Shown: positions 60,258 through 64,000 of the stretch, in pieces | Layout: every line of letters starts with the position of its first letter | Numbering within the stretch: the stretch's first letter is position 1 | Assembly (NCBI GenBank): GCA_021521415.1 | Contig: JAIQDT010001956.1 | Span: 62,001-126,000 of the forward strand | Direction of reading: 5' to 3' | From: Bidens hawaiensis | Lineage: Eukaryota; Streptophyta; Magnoliopsida; Asterales; Asteraceae | Length of the DNA stretch: 64,000 nt | The notes under the pieces: model-generated | Told to the model about the DNA's origin: nothing | The model's input: only the letters and a program-made list of their open reading frames with translations | The model's database searches: none | Program-made: the position numbers and the translations under genes

Positions 60258-60972
60258 TATTCCCTTTTCACTCGGGCAACACTTCGACTCAATCCTTCTT
60301 ATCAACACTCTCTTGATCAATCCCTTGACACGCTTATCGAGACACCAATACCCTTGGCATGCACTTCGAGGTAAATGTCGGAACGTCGGACACCACCTCC
60401 TCTTAACTTGGAACGTCGACGGAAAGTGGCACGGAAATCGGGGTAACGGGCACGGAAAACGAGGTTTCGGGGCATGTTTCTCGAGAGGGATCGTTGACAC
60501 GTAATTCGATGTAGTGAGGGAAAGTTAGAGAGAGAGTATGTGTGTGAAAAAGAGGTGTGAGAATGAAATCCCGTGGCTGCCCTATTTATAGCCAAAATTG
60601 GATCCCATCGCGGTACGCGATGGGCTCCCTGGTTCCCCCATCGCGTATCGCGATATAGGGTTTCCGAGTCAGCGGTTAGACCTGCCACGTGTCGACACGT
60701 GGCAGGCGCCGCCACACGTGGCGGACGTGTTGCCACGTGGTGACACGTGGCAGCAGGCGTTGCCACTGTGTGCCACGTGGCACACGTGTCACGTTGTGTC
60801 AGACACCCCATAGCGGTATGCGATGGGTGTCTTTCTTGACCCTGTCGCGTAGCACGATGGGTAAATAAAACAGATTTTACATTTTAGTCCCTGGAGTTTG
60901 GAAATTGGCAGAATTGGTCCTTTGACTTTGGAAATTTAACATTTTTGGCCCGAAATTTACGTGATGTTACAT
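60258..60972 (-). repeat. element A3 3' LTR, proximal part (U3 and promoter)
   Basis: Reading minus it starts TGTAACATCACG at 60972. CATCGCG palindromes (60606-60622 perfect; 60639-60655) and an ACGTG-rich block (60685-60795) lie just upstream of a minus TATAAATA box (60590-60583), the same layout as in the A2 LTR. Confidence 0.9.
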
Positions 60973-60984
60973 CCTCCCCACCTT
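60973..60984 (-). promoter_or_regulatory. polypurine tract of element A3
   Basis: Minus strand AAGGTGGGGAGGA abuts the LTR start TGTAACATC. Confidence 0.88.
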
Positions 60985-61010
60985 GAAATAAATCTCTTCA
61001 TCGAGATTGT

Positions 61011-64000
61011 TTACGAGAACAAGTGGGGGTATTTCTTTTTCATCTCGAACTCGAGTTCCCAAGTATACTCAGACCCTCTTTGTGAGTCCCATCTTACTTT
61101 CACAATTTTCAAGGTTCGTCTTTTAAGTTTCTTAGTTTTTGAATCTTCAATTTGGATGGGACGTTCTATGAATTTTAAATTCTCATTGATTTCTACGTCT
61201 TTTAAGGGCATCGAAAGAGATTCGTCGGCTAGACATTTACAAAAATTTGAAACATGGAATACGTCGTGTATCCCTTGCATTTCCTCGAGTAGTCACAAAC
61301 GGTATGCGACGGTACCAATTCGTTCGAGTACCTCGAAGGGTCCAACGAATCTAGGACTTAGTTTGCCTTTCTTACCGAATCGGACTACGCCTTTCCACGG
61401 TGAGACTTTCAAAAGAACTTTGTCACCAACATTGAATTCTAACGGATTACGACGGACATCGGCGTAACTCTTTTGGCGGTCACGTGCCGTTTTAAATCGT
61501 TCTCGGATTTGAAGAACCTTGTCGGTAGTTTCTTGGACTATTTCGGGTCCAGACAATTGATTGTCTCCAGTTTCAGACCAGTACACGGGCGTCCTACATT
61601 TACGACCATATAACGCCTCGAATGGTGCAGCTTGAATGCTCGAGTGATAACTATTGTTATATGAAAATTCCATTTGGGGTAAGTGGTCATCCCAACTTCC
61701 ACCTAAGTCTATCACACAAGCGCGGAGCATATGTTCCAACGTTTGAATTGTCCTTTCGCTGTGCCCATCAGTTTGTGGATGATAGGCGGTGCTAAGGTTT
61801 AACTTTGTACCGAGTGCTTGTTGGAAGCTTTTCCAAAAGTGAGATGTGAAACGACTGTCTCGATCGGAAATTATTGATTGTGGTATTCCATGCAAAGCAA
61901 CGATGTTGTTCACATAAATACGTGCTAATCTATCCATTGAGTACGACTCGTTGATATGAATGAAGTGTGTGGATTTTGTTAAACGATCCACAATCACCCA
62001 TATAGCATTATGTTGACGAGTCATTTTTGGGAGTTTGGTTATGAAGTCCATAGTGATTAACTCCCACTTCTAAACAGGAAGTTCGGGCTGCTGAAGCAAT
62101 CTCGAAGGCTTTTGATGTTCAGCCTTAACTTTCAAACAAGTTAGACATTTCGCAACACACGAAGCGATGTTCTTTTTCATTCCATTCCACCAGTAGTTCG
62201 ACTTAAGGTTTTGATACATTTTGTCACTACCGGGGTGCATCATGTACTTTGTTTTGTGAGCTTCATTCAAAATCTTCTCACGTAAGTCTCCAATGATTGG
62301 TACCCAAATCCGGTTTCCCATTCTAAGGATACCATCGTCACCCTTGACTAGCGAGTCAATGGTGTCGTTACGCTTTTCATTGGAGATCTTGTTTTCGTGA
62401 ATAGCTTGAGCTTGAGCAGATTTAATTTGGTCGATAAGATCAATTTGAAGTTCTAGCCTTAACGCTCGGACTCTTTTTGGCTTTTCGTGCTCTTTACGAC
62501 TTAAGGCATCAGCCACAACGTTTGCTTTACCTTCGTGATAAACGATTTCACAGTCGTAGTCGTTAAGAGTTTCCATCCAACGTCGTTGGCGCATATTAAG
62601 CTCTTTTTGCTCAAAGATGTGTTTCATGCTTTTATGATCGGTGTACACGATAAATCTTACTCCATAGAGATAGTGTCTCCATATCTTAAGTGCAAAGATT
62701 ATGGCGCCTAACTCTAGATCGTGAGTTGTATAGTTCTTTTCGTGTACCTTGAGTTGACGAGAGGCGTAAGCGATAACCTTCTTGCGTTGCATTAGTACAC
62801 ATCCCAAACCAGAATGAGATGCATCACTAAAGACAACAAAGTCTTCGGTACCTTCTGGCAAGGCCAGTATAGGAGCTTGGGTAAGCTTTTGTTTGAGTAT
62901 ATCGAACGCCTCTTGTTGCTTTGTTCCCCATTCATACTTGATGTTCTTACGAGTTAAAGAAGTTAAGGGAACAGCGATTAGGGAAAAGTTTTCGATAAAC
63001 CTTCGATAATAGCCGGCCAATCCCAACAAACTTCGAATCTCGGTTGGCGACTTTGGGACCTCCCACTTAGAGATAGCTTCAATCTTAGCGGGGTCCACTT
63101 GAATACCGTTGACGTTGATAATGTGACCAAGAAATTGCACTTCGTGCAACCAAAAATCGCATTTCGAGAACTTGGCGTACAACTTCTCGGTTCTAAGAAT
63201 TTCAAGTAAGGTTCGAAGATGATTTTCATGATCGTCTTTAGACTTAGAATAAATGAGTATGTCGTCGATGAAAATGATAACAAATTTATCCAAGTAAGGC
63301 TTACATATTCAATTCATCATATCCATGAACGCGGATGGCGCATTAGTGAGTCTAAACGGCATAACGGTGAACTCATAATGGCCATACCTTGTTCAGAAGG
63401 CGGTTTTCGGAATGTTTTCGAATTGAACTTTAAGTTGGTGATAGCCGGAACGAAGATCGATTTTTGAAAATTAGCTAGCACCTTGAAGTTGATCAAAAAG
63501 GTCATCGATACGCGGAAGTGGATAACGATTCTTAATTGTAACTTTATTGAGAGCTCGATAATCGATGCACATCCGCATGGATCCATCTTTCTTCTTGACG
63601 TATAGTATCGGCGCTCCCCATGGTGATGAACTCGGTCGTATAAAACCTTTCTCAAGAAGCTCGTCCAATTGTTTCTTCAGCTCTTTCATTTCGGTTGGAG
63701 CGAGGCGATATGGAGCTTTAGCCATCGGAGCAGTACCAGGAATAAGATCGATCCTAAACTCTACTTCTCGATCGGGAGGAATGTCGGGGAGCTCGTCGGG
63801 GAATACATCGGCACAATTGGAAACAACGGGAACGTCTTTGATTTCTTTGGGCTTTGATTCTTCGGTAACGTAGGCCATGAATGCTAAGCATCCTTGATTT
63901 AAACACTTGTTAGAACTTATCATGGAGATTAGGGTAACTCGGCCAGCGTCTTTATCCCCTTCAATTCGAATAGTTCGTTTATCCGGGGCTTGAAGTTCGA
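61011..64000 (-). pseudogene. element A3 pol, one frame with nonsense codons, runs off the window
   Basis: The frame is the same from the window edge at 64000 to 61011. It contains the RT N-terminus (63923-63471), RT palm with FIDDIL (about 63250), RNase H with an intact FSDAS motif, and the H2C2 finger (to 62070). The integrase core in 62051-61293 shows D22, D63 and E99 of that segment with exactly 35 residues between the last two. A chromodomain-like tail ends in PHLFS at 61011. Nonsense codons are TAA 63473-63471, TGA 63395-63393, TGA 63311-63309, one TAG before the integrase core (about 62072) and TGA near 61293. No indels are evident. It belongs to the A family (with A1 and A2). Gag, protease and the 5' LTR lie outside. 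Confidence 0.92.

Overview
The window is nuclear DNA of a flowering plant. It holds one spliced plant gene at the left (2251-8308, 14 exons, a Golgi-type glycosyltransferase-like protein), followed by about 55 kb of nested LTR retrotransposons. The long LTRs (about 2-3 kb), the many Ty3/gypsy chromovirus (Tekay/Del-like) copies and a plastid ndhA fragment all indicate a large, repeat-rich eudicot genome. The flavour of the elements suggests Asteraceae, but that is an impression from the sequence, not a database result.

Layout. 1-2250: upstream intergenic DNA with a possible SINE. 2251-8308: the glycosyltransferase gene, with one GC-AG intron and a hAT-like insertion in its last intron. 9137-12376: gypsy relic A1 (minus, no LTRs). 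13845-25974: a solo LTR split by the gypsy element B (14937-24728, minus), with target-site duplications (TSDs) for both. 26301-27490: a TIR element sitting in TA microsatellites.

27759 to the right edge is one large nest. The short-LTR element E (27759->edge) was entered by gypsy element C (28266->edge, minus). C was entered by element D in its integrase zinc finger (31779-43439, minus, 3-kb LTRs) and by element A2 in its right LTR (49439->edge, plus). A2 was entered by A3 (56119->edge, minus). A3's LTR was entered by the non-coding element F (57323-60252, minus). A plastid ndhA fragment also sits in C's right LTR. Insertions whose two ends are both visible (B, the solo LTR, D, F) have matching 5-bp TSDs; E, C, A2 and A3 have their other ends outside the window.

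No retroelement here has an intact gag-pol. B retains 1,202 open codons but carries stops and a replaced RNase H residue. A3 is open in one frame apart from nonsense codons. D is badly decayed although its two LTRs are nearly identical, and F has no genes, so both look like elements moved by proteins supplied in trans. The strongest novelty candidates are a roughly 400-codon decayed leader reading frame between the primer-binding site and gag of A2, the D discordance, the three-LTR structure of F, and a repeated design of CG-rich palindromes just upstream of the LTR TATA boxes in unrelated families. All similarity statements are by eye; no alignment or search was run.
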